A DNA stretch of 64,000 nt from Pontiellaceae bacterium B12227 (GTDB lineage: Bacteria > Verrucomicrobiota > Kiritimatiellia > Kiritimatiellales > Pontiellaceae): the NCBI GenBank assembly GCA_029432775.1, contig JAROAZ010000022.1:1-64000 (forward strand). The letters are read 5' to 3'. A program made the position numbers and the translations under genes. The notes under the pieces are model-generated. The model was not told the DNA's origin. It ran no database searches and saw only the letters and a program-made list of their open reading frames with translations. This document shows, piece after piece, positions 1 to 7,860 of this stretch; position 1 is the stretch's first letter; the number at the start of each line of letters is the position of its first letter.

Positions 1-122
1 AGTGTAGGAGTGATGGAGTAAGGGTGTCTGGGGGTGAAGAAGGTTCTGTCCATGCGCATTCAATACTCAATACACCACAACGCCCACACACCCTTACACT
101 TTCGTCTGGTCTCCGGACGAAA
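1..122. repeat. Degenerate G-rich/C-rich phrase repeat inside a reading frame
   Basis: Bases 1-40 are rich in GGAGTA/GGGTGT words. Bases 60-100 carry the roughly complementary ACTCAATACACC/CACCCTTAC words, so the two halves form an imperfect inverted repeat. A second hairpin with 10-bp arms (100-109 and 113-122, one wobble) follows. The same vocabulary recurs at 4306-4365, 5280-5370, 6205-6265, 7313-7460 and 7861-7905. Here it is translated through into the glycosyltransferase. Confidence 0.6.
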
Positions 123-1595
123 CTTCCTGCCATGACCACGGCCATGGGCGTGGCGGGCATTGTGGAGTCGCGTAGAAAGCAGAATTTGCAGCGCATCTTA
201 AACGAATCGGTGTTGAATACCCCGGACGGGATGCCGCTGGTCTGGTTGGGTAAGCTGTTTGGTCAACGTCAGATTGAGCGGGTGTATGGTCCTGATCTGT
301 TGCGCGATGCCTGTGCCTATGGCGAAGATAAAGGCTGGCGCCATTATTTCTGGGGAGCCGCCCCGGGTATTGTGGAAGAACTCAAGGTCGTGTTGGAGAG
401 TAAGCATCCGAAAATTGAAATTTCCGGAATCTGCTGTCCGCCGTTCCGCCCCTTAACCCCGGAGGAAGAAGACGCATTGGTGGAGGAGGTCAATTCGTCC
501 AATACCGATATTTTCTGGATCGGGATCAGCACGCCGAAGCAACTCTATTTTATGGATCACATTCGGGATCGGCTTAAATGTAAGATTATCTGCCCGGTAG
601 GCTATGCTTTTGATGTGAATGCGGGGATCGAAAAGGATGCGCCTGACTGGATCAAATATGCAGGGCTTCAATGGCTGCATCGCGGTATTAAGCAACCGCG
701 TTTGTGGAAACGCTATCTGCCGGATAATCCGATGTTTGTCCTGAAGGTTTTTGCTCAGATGTTTCGTTTGAAGAAATTCCCGATGTTTATGCATGAGCGT
801 CCGGTCGAGCCGTATAAAGATGCAGAAGGTTATGACCGTTTTCCCGCCGGTTGTGTTTCGCTGTCGGCTATGACGATGGATAGTGCACGCGATCGCGTGG
901 CGAACTGGGTGGAAACCGGGCAGAAGCACTATGTGAATATCTGCACGGCCGATACGGTCGTACAGTGTTATGATCAGCCGGCCATGGCAAAGATTGTGAT
1001 GGATGCCGGTATGGCGACCACCGACGGCATGCCGCTGGTTTGGTTGGCAAAACACTTTGGATTCTCCGATGCGACCCGGGTCTATGGTCCGGATCTGATG
1101 TTGAATCTCTGCGCGCTCTCCGAAGAGAAGGGATATTCTCATTATTTTTACGGGGCGACGGATGTGGTTTTGACGCAACTACGTCAAAACCTGCTGAAAA
1201 AATTCCCGAAGCTGAAAATTGCGGGGATGTATTCGCCGCCGTTCCGCCCGTTGGAAGAACCGGAAAAAGAAGAAGTTGCTGCGATGATCAACGATGCCAA
1301 ACCGGATATCGTTTGGTGCGGGCTTGGAACCCCGAAGCAGGATTACTGGGTTTCGGAGTTCCGGCCGAAACTTGATTGCGCGGCGATTCTTGCCGTGGGT
1401 GCGGCATTTAACTTCCATGCCGGCCATGTGCGGCAGGCTCCGCGCTGGATGATGAAATCCGGTCTGGAATGGTTGTTCCGTTTGGTGGTTGAGCCGAAGC
1501 GCCTGTGGCGTCGATATATTATCGGCAACCCGCGCTTTGTGTTTCAAACCCTGAAACAGTGGATCCGCGCGAAACGCATTATCAAAAGGATGTAA
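3..1595 (+). CDS. Tandem WecG/TagA/CpsF-family glycosyltransferase (5' end outside window)
   Basis: Two WecG/TagA/CpsF-type domains in tandem; the family transfers an N-acetyl-mannosaminyl or related sugar to a lipid-linked acceptor at the inner membrane. The signature TPDGMPLVWL appears near nt 220 and is echoed as TTDGMPLVWL near nt 1020. Each half also has RVYGPDL, PPFRPL and a GxxTPKQ motif (GISTPKQ, GLGTPKQ), then a basic C-terminal segment. The second domain is complete. The first lacks its usual N-terminal beta strand, and the open frame runs to the window edge, so the gene probably continues upstream. The first roughly 105 bases are low-complexity G-rich then C-rich repeat text that encodes a non-family peptide in frame. 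Substrate unknown. Adjacent polysaccharide genes support a role in capsule, O-antigen or exopolysaccharide assembly. Confidence 0.85.
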   Translation, partial: CRSDGVRVSGGEEGSVHAHSILNTPQRPHTLTLSSGLRTKLPAMTTAMGVAGIVESRRKQNLQRILNESVLNTPDGMPLVWLGKLFGQRQIERVYGPDLLRDACAYGEDKGWRHYFWGAAPGIVEELKVVLESKHPKIEISGICCPPFRPLTPEEEDALVEEVNSSNTDIFWIGISTPKQLYFMDHIRDRLKCKIICPVGYAFDVNAGIEKDAPDWIKYAGLQWLHRGIKQPRLWKRYLPDNPMFVLKVFAQMFRLKKFPMFMHERPVEPYKDAEGYDRFPAGCVSLSAMTMDSARDRVANWVETGQKHYVNICTADTVVQCYDQPAMAKIVMDAGMATTDGMPLVWLAKHFGFSDATRVYGPDLMLNLCALSEEKGYSHYFYGATDVVLTQLRQNLLKKFPKLKIAGMYSPPFRPLEEPEKEEVAAMINDAKPDIVWCGLGTPKQDYWVSEFRPKLDCAAILAVGAAFNFHAGHVRQAPRWMMKSGLEWLFRLVVEPKRLWRRYIIGNPRFVFQTLKQWIRAKRIIKRM

Positions 1596-1614
1596 GCCTC
1601 CTGACGACAATGTT

Positions 1615-2006
1615 TTTTACAACCGTTCATTCCTCACTAGAGGAGCCCGGCTGCGCCGGGCTGAGGGATAGAGAGTTTTTTTTAGAACAAACGGTTCAGT
1701 TCATGAACAGTGGCCCTGCGAACAGGGCTTGTATTGGATGGATAGATCAAAAAATAAACGCGTTTGCTTTTCTGCTCTCTGCATCAAATACGTTACCGTT
1801 TATTCCTTCCTCTGTCGCAAAGTCCCTTTTTCGGGATTTTGTCTCCTTACCTCTAACGAGTGCAACGAGTGGTTGTGAAAGATTATCTACAACCGTTTCC
1901 TGTGGTCACTGGAGAAGCCCGTTGGGCTGAGTTATGCTGCGCATTGAGAAAAGATAGAAATAAACGGAGCTGTTCAGGAACAGCCATCCTGTTTTACAGG
2001 GTTCGG
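1615..2006. repeat. Hairpin-chain repeat, copy A
   Basis: A stretch of about 390 bp that recurs at 2589-2972 with roughly 90 percent identity. It is a string of short perfect or near-perfect hairpins: 1644-1662 (8-bp stem), CCCTG/CAGGG near 1708, a CGCGTTT palindrome, TCCC/GGGA near 1830, GGTTGT/ACAACC near 1870, 1969-1984 (7-bp stem) and 1986-2002 (6-bp stem). No credible gene lies in the 611-base gap 1596-2206; short open frames here are also broken or shifted in copy B. It may be a structured RNA or a recombination/mobile element. Confidence 0.75.
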
Positions 2007-2206
2007 TTTAGAGCAGTTCTCCTGAATTACAAACGCGTTTGCATGTTAGGAGAAACACTCAAAACCCAGCCGTTTATTTGCTTCCTCTGACTGACTCCCT
2101 TCCTCTAGTGACTGGAAGGAGCGGGTGGTAAAAAAATGTATTAAAGTTATACTGTCTCCCTTTTTTTGATGAGTAGCTTTGGAAAAAATATCAATGGAGG
2201 AACGCA

Positions 2207-2584
2207 ATGGATACTGAACGAGCATTAACTGAAAAGATTATCGGTGCGGCCATGGAGGTGCATAGCTACTGGGGCCCCGGCCTGATAGAAAGCATCTACG
2301 AAAAAAGTCTGGCTCATGAACTGGGCCTTCAGGGAGTTGAAGTCAAGCGACAGGTTCGTCTCGATTTAAAGTACAAAGACCTAGATCTGAACGATGAGTT
2401 TGCGCTGGACCTGATTATCGAAGGGAAAGTAATTGTTGAGTTGAAGGTGGTTAAAGAGCTTGCTCCGATCCATGAGGCGCAGCTCATGACCTATATGAAA
2501 TTGACGGGGTGTAAGGTTGGCTTGCTGATCAACTTTAATGTCCTTCGGTTGAAAGATGGAATAAGGCGGCTGTCGTTGCTCTGA
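2207..2584 (+). CDS. GxxExxY family protein (PD-(D/E)XK-like)
   Basis: A 125-residue protein matching the GxxExxY family (PDDEXK_3). The GPGLIESIYE motif lies at about residues 25-34. A nuclease-like core DLIIEGKVIVELK supplies the D...ExK pattern at about residues 68-80. A GGAGG ribosome-binding site about 7 bases before ATG 2207 fixes the start. The family's biochemical role is not established; the fold suggests nucleic-acid cleavage or binding. It stands alone between hairpin-chain repeat copies A (1615-2006) and B (2589-2972), a cassette-like arrangement suggesting acquisition or mobilisation with the repeats. Confidence 0.88.
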   Translation: MDTERALTEKIIGAAMEVHSYWGPGLIESIYEKSLAHELGLQGVEVKRQVRLDLKYKDLDLNDEFALDLIIEGKVIVELKVVKELAPIHEAQLMTYMKLTGCKVGLLINFNVLRLKDGIRRLSLL

Positions 2585-2588
2585 TTTA

Positions 2589-2972
2589 TTTTACAACCGT
2601 TCGTTCCTCACTAGAGAAGCCCGTTCCGGGCTGAGGGATAGAGAGTTTTTTTTAGAACAAACGGTTCTGTTCATGAACAGTGGCCCTGCGAGCAGGGCTT
2701 GTATTGGATGGATAGATCAAAAAACAAACGCGTTTGCTTTTCTGCTCTCTGCATCAAATACGTTACCGTTTATTCCTTCCTTCTCGCAAAGTCCCTTTTT
2801 CGGGATTTTGTCTCCTTACCTCTAACGAGTGCAACGAGTGGTTGTGAAAGATTATCTACAACCGCTGCGCTGGAGGAGCCCGTTCCGGGCTGAGGAATGC
2901 TGTGCATTGAGAAAAGATAGAAATAAACGGGGCTGTTTAGAAACAGTCGCCCTGTTTTACAGGGCTGGGCTG
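2589..2972. repeat. Hairpin-chain repeat, copy B
   Basis: Second copy of the repeat at 1615-2006, directly downstream of the GxxExxY gene. Substitutions relative to copy A fall mainly in loops or as compensatory pairs. The 1644-1662 hairpin becomes a shorter but still perfect stem at 2618-2632. C-G at 1975/1978 becomes T-A at 2938/2941. A-T at 1986/2002 becomes G-C at 2949/2965. The 643-base gap 2585-3227 holds this copy, a unique linker and the start of a second repeat (3014-3152); I see no gene in it. Confidence 0.75.
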
Positions 2973-3013
2973 ATGCAGAAAGTGAAAAAAGTAAACGGGT
3001 TTCCTGTTTCGCT

Positions 3014-3152
3014 TTCTACCTCCACCCTTCACCGTTTATTCCCCTGCCTGACGCTAAAGATTGGTTGTGTGAGGTTGTTATGATGTTCCTTTGTGATCTT
3101 TGTGGCTTGAATGACCGATGGGAATGGGTGTGTAAAATAATCGTGAAGTGGC
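3014..3152. repeat. 140-bp repeat upstream of the DUF4160/DUF2442 pair, copy 1
   Basis: Begins with a TTCTACCTCCACCC word and runs through CTTTGTGATCTTTGTGGCTT to GTGAAGTGGC. Nearly the same sequence occurs at 3765-3904, so the gene pair 3228-3687 is bracketed by direct repeats. The first part continues the hairpin-chain repeat; the CTTTGTG words resemble other intergenic text at 4150-4260 and 40078-40142. Confidence 0.7.
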
Positions 3153-3227
3153 CCGTATTTCTTTCCTCAGGCTGTCTCTCCAACTCTAAGGATTGATTGC
3201 GAATCCCCATTGTGCTATACGTTTTCC

Positions 3228-3467
3228 ATGAGTCCGACAGTATTCAGAGAAAAAAGCTACCGCTTCCATTTCTTCTCCTTGGAAGAAGAGAGAATGCACA
3301 TCCATGTTGTGAGCGGAAGCGGAAAGGCCAAGTTTTGGATTGAACCAGAAATTTTACTGGCAATGTCGCATGGCATCCCGACCCATGAACTTGCAACGAT
3401 TGAAAAAATTGTGAAGGAGCATCGAGATGAAATTGAAAAAGCATGGAGAGAGCACTTCAATAATTGA
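3228..3467 (+). CDS. DUF4160 domain protein
   Basis: A 79-residue protein starting MSPTVFREKSYRFHFF, the typical opening of DUF4160, followed by EEERMHIHV (conserved His-x-His region). An upstream TTG at 3210 would add six residues, but family length favours ATG 3228. It overlaps the following DUF2442 gene by 41 bases. DUF4160-DUF2442 pairs are widespread and look like a toxin-antitoxin-type module, but I know of no proven activity. The pair sits between two copies of a 140-bp direct repeat. Confidence 0.85.
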   Translation: MSPTVFREKSYRFHFFSLEEERMHIHVVSGSGKAKFWIEPEILLAMSHGIPTHELATIEKIVKEHRDEIEKAWREHFNN

Positions 3468-3687
3468 AGTCACTAATCTTGACCGCATGGGTTTCTGGAT
3501 CTTGGTTGGCTCTAAGGAATACTACCTGTCGTTCTCTGATTTTCCTTGGTTCATGGATGCTTCCATAAAAAATATTACCCATGTAGTGAAAGAATCAGAA
3601 AACCACCTTTATTGGCCGGATCTGGATATCGATCTCACTCTTGAGATGATTGAGAATCCAGAAGCCTACCCGCTGAAATATAAGTAG
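3427..3687 (+). CDS. DUF2442 domain protein
   Basis: An 86-residue protein partnered with DUF4160 by a 41-base overlap, which implies translational coupling. It has the DUF2442 features: a central YLSFSDFPWF segment and the closing DLTLEMIENPEAYPL. Function is unproven; by context it would be the second component of the small two-gene module. It lies inside the repeat-bracketed cassette 3014-3904. Confidence 0.85.
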   Translation: MKLKKHGESTSIIEVTNLDRMGFWILVGSKEYYLSFSDFPWFMDASIKNITHVVKESENHLYWPDLDIDLTLEMIENPEAYPLKYK

Positions 3688-3764
3688 GGGAGTAATTGCG
3701 ATCGGTGATCGCGGTGTGGACGTTTGGGAGTAGCGACTGGTTGTGGAATTATCTTACAAGCGTT

Positions 3765-3974
3765 TTCTACCTCCACCCTTCACCGTTTATTCCCCCTGCC
3801 TGAGTCTAGCGAGTGGTTATGTAAGATTGTTATGATGTTCCTTTGTGATCTTTGTGGCTTGAATGACCGATGGGAATGGGTGTGAAAAATAACCGTGAAG
3901 TGGCTTTTATTGCTGCCTCTGTCGCAAATCCCCTTTTTCGGGATCTTGTCCCGCTCTAACGAGTGGTTGTGAAA
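3765..3974. repeat. 140-bp repeat downstream of the DUF4160/DUF2442 pair, with partial hairpin-chain copy
   Basis: Bases 3765-3904 repeat 3014-3152. Bases 3915-3974 then repeat a central block of hairpin-chain copy A (about 1808-1878: CCTCTGTCGCAAA, the TCCC...GGGA hairpin, CTCTAACGAGTG). The copies are therefore mosaic, as if blocks had been reshuffled. The 696-base gap from 3688 to 4383 contains this repeat, a terminator (4001-4038), a phrase repeat (4150-4260) and no gene that I can support. Confidence 0.65.
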
Positions 3975-4000
3975 AAAGGTTCGTAACTCTTCGAGAAAAT

Positions 4001-4038
4001 AAGGCTCTGAAATCCTCGCATTTCAGAGCCTTTTGTTT
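4001..4038. terminator. Intrinsic terminator
   Basis: A perfect 13-bp stem AAGGCTCTGAAAT / ATTTCAGAGCCTT around a 6-base loop, followed by TTTTGTTT on the plus strand and preceded by an A-rich run. It is probably bidirectional and isolates the repeat-cassette region from the polysaccharide gene downstream. Confidence 0.85.
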
Positions 4039-4149
4039 AAATTAGGCGTCTGTTTTTATACACAGTATTCTTCGAATCCACGAGTGAGGTTCATGAACGG
4101 GTGGCGCAGCGCGGGGGAATGGGCGTGGTTGGGTAGGGAGTGCCAGCTG

Positions 4150-4260
4150 GGATAGCGATGGCCACGAGAAACACGAACGGGCATAAAAAATACGATCGAG
4201 ATTAAGATATAATACGTCGGTTCGCGGTCTTTGTGGATTCTTGTGTGTTTTTTTTGGCAA
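4150..4260. repeat. CACGAGAAACACG / CTTTGTGGATTCTTGTG phrase repeat (inverted)
   Basis: GGCCACGAGAAACACGAACGG on one side and GCGGTCTTTGTGGATTCTTGTG on the other form an imperfect inverted pair about 60 bases apart. Similar word-like text occurs at 3083-3105, 3838-3860, 40078-40142 and, in frame, at 5562-5586. No coding evidence. Confidence 0.5.
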
Positions 4261-4383
4261 AAAAATAATCGAGGATATTCTAACGATGTTCAATAGAGTC
4301 GATCAATGGTGCGGATGAATTCTACTCCCTTACATCATACTCCTTCTAACTCCGGTACATTCAAAATCCGGGGTTCAAAATTA

Positions 4384-6213
4384 ATGGGTTGGTTCGTGGC
4401 AGTTCTGCTGTTCGCGGTGTATTCGCTCACGGCTCCTCAGAACCACTCCGAGGCGGAGGATGTCTATGATTTTGCGCTGAAGGTAGAGCAGGGGACGTTT
4501 GCGGATCAGGCCGGGGTGAACCGGGTGCTTGCGCTGCCAATGTTTGGAATGATTTACAGGGCAGCCCAGACGGTCGGCTATTCCGGCCGTGCCTTTCCTT
4601 TCATGATTTTTATCAACCGTCTATTGGCGGTGGGTTGTTTTCTGCTGTTCTGGAGGTTGCTTGGAGGTTTGACGGCCTTGTCGGCCTTAGGTCGAGACAG
4701 AGCACGACCCTCCACTAATGCCTATTGCCTATTGCCTGCAACATTGTTGTTTTCTTTCAGCTACGGCTTTTGGCGGTACGCGAATGAAGCGGAGACGTAT
4801 GTGCTGGCAAGTGTGTTTGTATTGGGGGCATGGTGTTTGGTGTTAAGGGGCAATTGGGTGTGGAGTGTGGGCGTGTCGGCGTTGGGGATTCTGGTGCACT
4901 TGTTGAACCTTATACCGCTGCTTCTGATCATTCCCCTTTTCTATCTGCTATCCAAAGATTGGAAAAAGGCGCTTTTACATGGCGTGCTGACGGGCTTGCT
5001 GGTCGTTGTGGGTTATGCGGTCTGTTCCCCCTGGCTGGACTTCTCTGAGCTTGGTGCTCAGCATCATGCTGCTGAAGGAGCTGTCTCTTTAAAAAATATG
5101 CTTCGCGGCGGCATTGCATTCGGTCAGAACGTGGTGTCAGCCAATTTCCTGTTTGGGTTTGAGTCGTTCCGCGAGTTACTTACGAACCTTTTCCCATCAC
5201 GCATGCTGGATGAAGAGTTCTACATGGCATCGAAAATGGGAGCATGGATTTCCTGGGCGGGGGGCGTGACGGTCGTAGTGTTAGCGGGTGTGGGAGTCTG
5301 GGTGTATGTTAGAGCCTGTAGGGGTGTTTTGGGGTATGGGAGTAAAGGTGTAAAGGAGTCGGGAAGTAACGGGCGAACTGATGTTTCGAGTGCCCCAGGC
5401 CTAATGCCCAATACCTTCATTCTATCTACGATAGTCTGGCTGTTGCTCTATGCTTTTGCGGTAATCCGCACGGAGGCAGGAAGTCCGGAACTCTGGATCA
5501 TGGCATTGATCCCGTTTTGGTTGATCGTCGCTCTTTGCCTGAATCAATTCATATTTGGCCACCAAAAGGCACAAGAGTCACAAAACCATGGGCGAGGACG
5601 GAAGACGGCCTCCGGTCCAGAGGGACCTACGCCCCGGCGGGAGGACAGTGGGCAGAAGAAAGCGAACAGAGGTCAGAGAACAGAGGCAGGGGAACTAAGA
5701 GTTAGGGCTCAGCACCCCGCAGCTGGCGCCAAAGGCCCAACACCGAAGACCAAGTACCAAGTAGCCAGCCCCCAAGCCCTTTGGTTATTTGCAGCTCTGT
5801 TGTTCTGTCATAACCTGATTGCCGGTTTGTTACCGGTGATGAGTGCGGAGTCTGATTATCATGCGGTCAAGGGAAAATGGTTGGTCGAAAACTGCGGGCC
5901 GGAGGATCTTATTCTCACTGATTATGAGCCGGTCATGATCTTTTATCTGGATTATTTTACAGAATCAGAAATCCTGAACAGCGGACAATTATCGTTGAAT
6001 CAGATTAAAGAGGCTCTTGGAAGCCGGCGCGGAAAAGCCTATGCTGTTTCATCATTTTTCCAACCGATGGAAGCGATGCGGGTGCGCAGCCCTTCGGCGT
6101 ATGATAAGATGCGTTCGACGGGCGAAACCTTGTTGCCGGAGTTTGATAAAATTGCAGACGATGAGTTCGGAGGGACCTTTTGCCTTAGGCAAAGTATGGG
6201 AGTTGTGGAGTAG
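4384..6213 (+). CDS. Polytopic membrane glycosyltransferase-like protein (GT-C / DUF2723-like)
   Basis: About 610 residues with roughly ten hydrophobic segments. An early acidic motif, NHSEAEDVYDFA, lies after the first membrane segment, the position of the catalytic Asp/Glu in GT-C polyprenyl-sugar transferases. SYGFWRYANEAETYVL also resembles that superfamily. The role would be sugar transfer on the outer face of the membrane. ATG 4306 is also in frame, but bases 4306-4383 are ACTCC-type repeat text, so I prefer ATG 4384. Repeat-like hydrophilic stretches interrupt the protein in frame: LGRDRARPSTNAY (about nt 4688), the 5280-5400 GGAGTA-rich block and a roughly 70-residue Gly/Arg/Pro-rich block at 5560-5770. 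They look like insertions into an otherwise membrane-type sequence. Confidence 0.7.
   Translation: MGWFVAVLLFAVYSLTAPQNHSEAEDVYDFALKVEQGTFADQAGVNRVLALPMFGMIYRAAQTVGYSGRAFPFMIFINRLLAVGCFLLFWRLLGGLTALSALGRDRARPSTNAYCLLPATLLFSFSYGFWRYANEAETYVLASVFVLGAWCLVLRGNWVWSVGVSALGILVHLLNLIPLLLIIPLFYLLSKDWKKALLHGVLTGLLVVVGYAVCSPWLDFSELGAQHHAAEGAVSLKNMLRGGIAFGQNVVSANFLFGFESFRELLTNLFPSRMLDEEFYMASKMGAWISWAGGVTVVVLAGVGVWVYVRACRGVLGYGSKGVKESGSNGRTDVSSAPGLMPNTFILSTIVWLLLYAFAVIRTEAGSPELWIMALIPFWLIVALCLNQFIFGHQKAQESQNHGRGRKTASGPEGPTPRREDSGQKKANRGQRTEAGELRVRAQHPAAGAKGPTPKTKYQVASPQALWLFAALLFCHNLIAGLLPVMSAESDYHAVKGKWLVENCGPEDLILTDYEPVMIFYLDYFTESEILNSGQLSLNQIKEALGSRRGKAYAVSSFFQPMEAMRVRSPSAYDKMRSTGETLLPEFDKIADDEFGGTFCLRQSMGVVE
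5280..5400. repeat. G-rich phrase repeat within a membrane-protein gene
   Basis: GGTGTGGGAGTCTGGGTGTATG...GTATGGGAGTAAAGGTGTAAAGGAGT text matches the intergenic repeat vocabulary at 6205-6265 and 7313-7420, yet it is translated in frame between two membrane segments of the 4384-6213 gene. Confidence 0.55.
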
Positions 6214-6265
6214 GGGAGTAATTGCGTAAGAGAGTAAACGTGTTGTTGTGTATGGGTGTAGAGCG
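6205..6265. repeat. G-rich phrase repeat
   Basis: GGGAGTTGTGGAGTAGGGGAGTAATTGCG and following GGGTGTAGAGCGTAATTGCGG words overlap the stop of the upstream gene and fill the 115-base gap before the epimerase. Same family as 7313-7420. Confidence 0.55.
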
Positions 6266-6328
6266 TAATTGCGGCGAAGCCGCTTTGGAGTGCGATGGCT
6301 GGACATCGCTTTTTAACGAGGGTTAGAT

Positions 6329-7312
6329 ATGTCAAAAATTTTAATTACGGGTGGATGTGGATTCGTAGGGCGCCATTTCATTCAACGTTTATTGCCGCAG
6401 GGGCATGAGATACATTGTGTCGACATTATGGAACCGCTGAGTGGGGCGATTGAACCGGAATTATGGCCGCTTTTCCAACCGTTGGACTTCGATACCTTTC
6501 ATTACTATCGGGCAGACTGCCGGGACTGGTTTAAAAAATATCAGGATACGGATTTTGATTATGCTTTTCATCTGGCTGCGATGGTGGGCGGACGCGCGAT
6601 GATTGAAAATAACCCGCTGGCGGTGGCGGATGATCTTTCGATCGATGCGGAATACTGGCAATGGGCATCTAAAGCAAAGCCGGAAAAAACGATTGTCTTC
6701 AGTTCCAGTGCGGCCTATCCCATTCATTTGCAGCGTCCGGATCATTATCTTCTGTTGAAAGAGGACATGATTTCCTTTGATGAAAATCTGGGCATGCCGG
6801 ACCTGACCTATGGCTGGGCGAAGTTGACGCATGAATATTGCGCCCGGTTGGCTTACGAAAAGCATGGTATCAAATCGGTGAGCTATCGGCCGTTTTCGGG
6901 CTATGGTGAGGATCAGGACGATACTTATCCGTTCCCGAGCGTCTGCAAGCGCGTGCTGGCCAATCAGGGGGCTCCTGAAATCGGTGTTTGGGGAACCGGT
7001 CGACAGATGAGAGATTTTATTCATATCGATGATTGCGTCTCGGGGGTATTGCATACGATGGATCAGGTGGATGATGGCTCCGCCATCAACCTCTCAACCG
7101 GAATTTTTACCAGTTTTATCGACTTCGTGCAGATTGCATCCGACATTCTGGGGTTCAGCCCAGAAGTCAAAGGCACGTCCAATACCCCGGAGGGCGTGTT
7201 CGCCCGGGGAGGCGATACTGCGCTACAGACGGAGTTGGGGTTTGTTGAGAAGAGAAGTTTCAGAGAGGGTGTTGAGGCGGCGCTCGGCTTTTTTGAGAAA
7301 AAAGTGAAGTAG
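6329..7312 (+). CDS. NAD-dependent epimerase/dehydratase (extended SDR)
   Basis: A 327-residue nucleotide-sugar epimerase or dehydratase. The Rossmann motif TGGCGFVG is at residues 7-14. The Asp ending the second beta strand (CVDI) favours NAD. HLAAMVGG follows; the catalytic YGWAK (Tyr-x3-Lys) is near residue 162, with SSSAAYP supplying the Ser. The YRPFSGYGE and RDFIHIDDC motifs are typical of UDP-sugar or GDP-mannose-type extended SDRs. It sits between a membrane glycosyltransferase and an O-antigen ligase and so probably makes an activated sugar for the surface polysaccharide; the exact sugar cannot be read from sequence. Confidence 0.88.
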   Translation: MSKILITGGCGFVGRHFIQRLLPQGHEIHCVDIMEPLSGAIEPELWPLFQPLDFDTFHYYRADCRDWFKKYQDTDFDYAFHLAAMVGGRAMIENNPLAVADDLSIDAEYWQWASKAKPEKTIVFSSSAAYPIHLQRPDHYLLLKEDMISFDENLGMPDLTYGWAKLTHEYCARLAYEKHGIKSVSYRPFSGYGEDQDDTYPFPSVCKRVLANQGAPEIGVWGTGRQMRDFIHIDDCVSGVLHTMDQVDDGSAINLSTGIFTSFIDFVQIASDILGFSPEVKGTSNTPEGVFARGGDTALQTELGFVEKRSFREGVEAALGFFEKKVK

Positions 7313-7462
7313 TGGTGTAAAGGCGTATTGGAGTATGGGCGTCGGGGAGCAGTTGAGTAGAGGCGTTGTGGAGTAAGGGCGTGTTTGGGTAGAGGAGTGT
7401 TGGAGTAGAAGTGTTTGGGAGTTAATCCCATACTCCAGCACCCTACCACTCCCATACTTGCA
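7313..7462. repeat. Phrase repeat forming an inverted pair
   Basis: A G-rich arm (7313-7421, many GGAGTA, GGGCGT and GGTGT words) is followed by a C-rich arm (7425-7462, CCCATACTCCAGCACCC type), giving an imperfect long hairpin. A further C-rich arm follows the next gene (7861-7905), so the four-helix-bundle gene is enclosed by this repeat type. Confidence 0.6.
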
Positions 7463-7482
7463 TTTGAAAAACGGAGAGAAAC

Positions 7483-7860
7483 ATGGGAGTCTTTGCAAAG
7501 AGTTTTCGGGATTTGGATGTTTATCAGGAGTCGTTGGCAATTGCTCTTGAGATACATGCTTTTGCCAAAGGATTACCTACAGAAGAACGGTACGCTTTGG
7601 CGGACCAAATGCGTAGAGCATCCCGTTCGGTTGCCGCAAATATTTCTGAGTCATGGCGTAAACGAAGATATAAAGCAGCATTTGTTGCAAAGTTAAGTGA
7701 TTCTGAAACTGAAGCCTCAGAAATGCAATGTTGGTTGGATTTCTCACTTAAAGCGGGTTATATGACCAAAGAGATGTATCAGACATTTGACCTCCGCTAT
7801 GAGAAAATTATATCGCAGATAGTACTAATGATAGATGGAGCAGAAAAATGGTGCCGTTAA
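7483..7860 (+). CDS. Four-helix-bundle protein (S23 / IVS-encoded family)
   Basis: A 125-residue all-helical protein of the four-helix-bundle family first noted in intervening sequences of 23S rRNA. Diagnostic parts are FRDLDVYQES near the N-terminus, LADQMRRASRSVAANISE (about residues 40-57) and the C-terminal SDSETEASEMQCWLDF. A GGAGAG site precedes ATG 7483. It is not in an rRNA gene here; it stands alone in phrase repeats between polysaccharide genes. Members of this family often occur as isolated accessory genes; the function is unknown. Confidence 0.88.
   Translation: MGVFAKSFRDLDVYQESLAIALEIHAFAKGLPTEERYALADQMRRASRSVAANISESWRKRRYKAAFVAKLSDSETEASEMQCWLDFSLKAGYMTKEMYQTFDLRYEKIISQIVLMIDGAEKWCR

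Noticed and set aside
453..1178. 241-residue minus-strand open frame in the glycosyltransferase
   Set aside because: Shadow of the sense gene, low-complexity composition, no support.
1505..2090. Short plus-strand open frames in the first hairpin repeat (also 2699-3083)
   Set aside because: They run through hairpin repeats, are not preserved in frame between the two repeat copies, and have no ribosome sites.
1615..3974. Integron attC sites or CRISPR array
   Set aside because: Repeats are long and mosaic, without regular spacers, an attC-like core or an integrase or cas gene in view.
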